The translations under genes were made by a program, and so were the position numbers. This document shows positions 63,009-64,000 of a stretch of 64,000 nt of DNA, one piece after another. The notes under the pieces are model-generated. The model was not told the DNA's origin and made no database searches. It worked only from the letters and a program-made list of their open reading frames with translations. Source of the DNA: Paenibacillus chibensis (GTDB lineage: Bacteria; Bacillota; Bacilli; Paenibacillales; Paenibacillaceae). The stretch is taken from contig NZ_BIMK01000024.1 in NCBI RefSeq assembly GCF_004001045.1, forward strand, positions 1-64,000, in the 5' to 3' direction. The number at the start of each line of letters is the position of its first letter. Positions within the stretch are counted from its first letter, which is position 1.

Positions 63009-63067
63009 TAAAAAAGAATCAAACACGTGAACCATCCAAAAAGATGCTCACGGTTTGATTCTTTCTT
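63009..63067. terminator. Bidirectional terminator of the last permease gene
   Basis: AAGAATCAAAC pairs perfectly with GTTTGATTCTT, with a GTGA/TCAC inner stem and A and T runs outside. It lies about 75 bp after the stop of the 63141 permease. Confidence 0.8.
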
Positions 63068-63140
63068 GAAGTACGTCATGGAAGCGAACCACGGCTTGTT
63101 TTAAAACCATGATCCCCTACCTTGCGATCCATCCGAAACC

Positions 63141-64000
63141 CTACTCCTTCACCGCGCCCAGCATAATACCGGATACGAAATACTTTTGCAGAAAAGGATA
63201 TACGATCAGCATCGGCACCATTGCGATAAATACTTTGGCCGAATTCAGCGTCCGGTTAGACAGCTCCGACAGCTTCTTGTATTGTTCAGGGGTTAGATTG
63301 GTGCCAACCGGCATGTTGACGACAAGCTGCTGGATATAGGTTTGAAGCGGATATTTATCGGAAGTGTTCATCAGCACCAAGCCGTTAAAGAACTCGTTCC
63401 AGTGATACACGCTAAGGAATAACGCGACGGCAGCAAGCACGGGAATGGAGCATGGAATATACACCCGGAACAAAATTGACCAAGGACCGGCACCGTCGAC
63501 GACGGCTGCCTCGTTCAACTCCTTCGGCAGATTGCGGAAGAAGTTCATGATCAGGATCACGTCGAACACCGGCACGCCTCCGCCAAGCACCAACGCCCAG
63601 ATCGTATTGAGCAAATGATAATTTTGGATCGTCAGATACCACGGGATCAGTCCTCCGTTAAACAGCATGCAGAAGACAAGGATCCACATGAACGTATTCC
63701 GCATTTTGAAATCCTTCTTAGGCCTTGCCAGCGGATACGCCATTAATACGGTGACCAGCAAGGAGAATCCTGTGCCGAGCACGGTTCGCTGGATGGAAAT
63801 CCAGAACGAATTGAAGAACAGGCGATCGTTGATGATTTCCTTATACGGCGATAAGGAAAAACCGATAGGGAAAATGGTAACCAAACCTGCATTCGCTGCG
63901 GACTTGTCGGAGATAGATACACAGAAGGTGTACCACAGCGGGTATACGCAGCTAATGAGCAACAGGCCGAGGACGATGATATTGGCAATTTCAAACGTCC
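63141..64000 (-). CDS. ABC transporter permease, CUT1 type (5' end outside window)
   Basis: At least 286 codons of an inner-membrane permease. The open frame continues past the window edge (TFEIANIIVLGLLLISCVYPLWY), so the start lies outside. The EAA-motif region ELNEAAVVDGAGPWSILFRVYIPCSIPV and the end VSGIMLGAVKE mark the LplC/YtcP-like half. It likely belongs to a further sugar transporter unit. Confidence 0.9.
   Translation of the reverse strand, partial: TFEIANIIVLGLLLISCVYPLWYTFCVSISDKSAANAGLVTIFPIGFSLSPYKEIINDRLFFNSFWISIQRTVLGTGFSLLVTVLMAYPLARPKKDFKMRNTFMWILVFCMLFNGGLIPWYLTIQNYHLLNTIWALVLGGGVPVFDVILIMNFFRNLPKELNEAAVVDGAGPWSILFRVYIPCSIPVLAAVALFLSVYHWNEFFNGLVLMNTSDKYPLQTYIQQLVVNMPVGTNLTPEQYKKLSELSNRTLNSAKVFIAMVPMLIVYPFLQKYFVSGIMLGAVKE

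Overview
The window reads as chromosomal DNA of a Gram-positive, spore-former-type Firmicute, most likely Paenibacillus. The reasons are: several very large secreted proteins ending in S-layer homology (SLH) domains; YesM/YesN-type two-component systems beside CUT1 sugar ABC transporters; strong AGGAGG-type ribosome binding sites; compact Rho-independent terminators; cre-like catabolite sites; and a pspA-ydjGHI membrane-stress operon as in Bacillus subtilis. I saw no rRNA, tRNA, CRISPR array, transposase or prophage module.

Layout. 1-2.8 kb: a truncated von Willebrand A/MucBP-repeat surface protein whose leader carries a convincing c-di-GMP-I riboswitch fused to a terminator. 2.9-8.6 kb: a STAND-type ATPase regulator with three 12-bp direct repeats upstream, a GntR/DUF5808 membrane-protein operon, a PP2C-like phosphatase and a YdjO-like zinc protein. 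8.7-10.3 kb: a cold shock gene, then an apparent peptide-signalling cassette: a TPR receptor lacking a DNA-binding domain, overlapping a 42-aa secreted propeptide. 10.3-16.9 kb: pspA-ydjG-ydjH-ydjI, preceded by a second ydjG-ydjH-ydjI set whose ydjH is interrupted by one in-frame TAG. 17-31.3 kb: a domain-permuted GH3 glycosidase, an SLH protein, an HD nucleotidase, a chemoreceptor, a CarD-family regulator, an MFS transporter, a WYL regulator and a class C serine hydrolase.

31.5-55.6 kb is a polysaccharide-utilisation region. One unit holds YesM/YesN, a binding protein, two permeases and a FAD-dependent oxidoreductase. It is followed by a secreted beta-propeller protein (BNR_4), a CE7 acetyl xylan esterase, and a 1481-aa cell-surface GH10 xylanase (CBM22 x3-GH10-CBM9-SLH x3). 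Then come a second YesM/YesN pair with its own lipoprotein and an LplB/YtcP/LplA-type transporter, the arrangement known from aldouronate uptake in xylanolytic Paenibacillus. cre-like sites precede the beta-propeller gene and the xylanase, and a weaker one the transporter. The likely flow is: surface xylanase and esterase cut and deacetylate xylan, the lipoproteins and permeases import the oligosaccharides, and the two-component systems sense them.

55.7-64 kb: an AdhR/NmlR-like MerR regulator with a short-chain dehydrogenase, another SLH repeat protein, a TetR regulator divergent from an alpha/beta hydrolase with a Cys nucleophile, a membrane sensor-domain protein, and the start of another sugar permease cut by the window edge.

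Most worth pursuing: the HTH-less TPR receptor/propeptide pair, the riboswitch-controlled adhesin, and the duplicated ydjGHI block with its nonsense-interrupted copy. No sequence search was run. Family names rest on motif recognition in the translated sequence.
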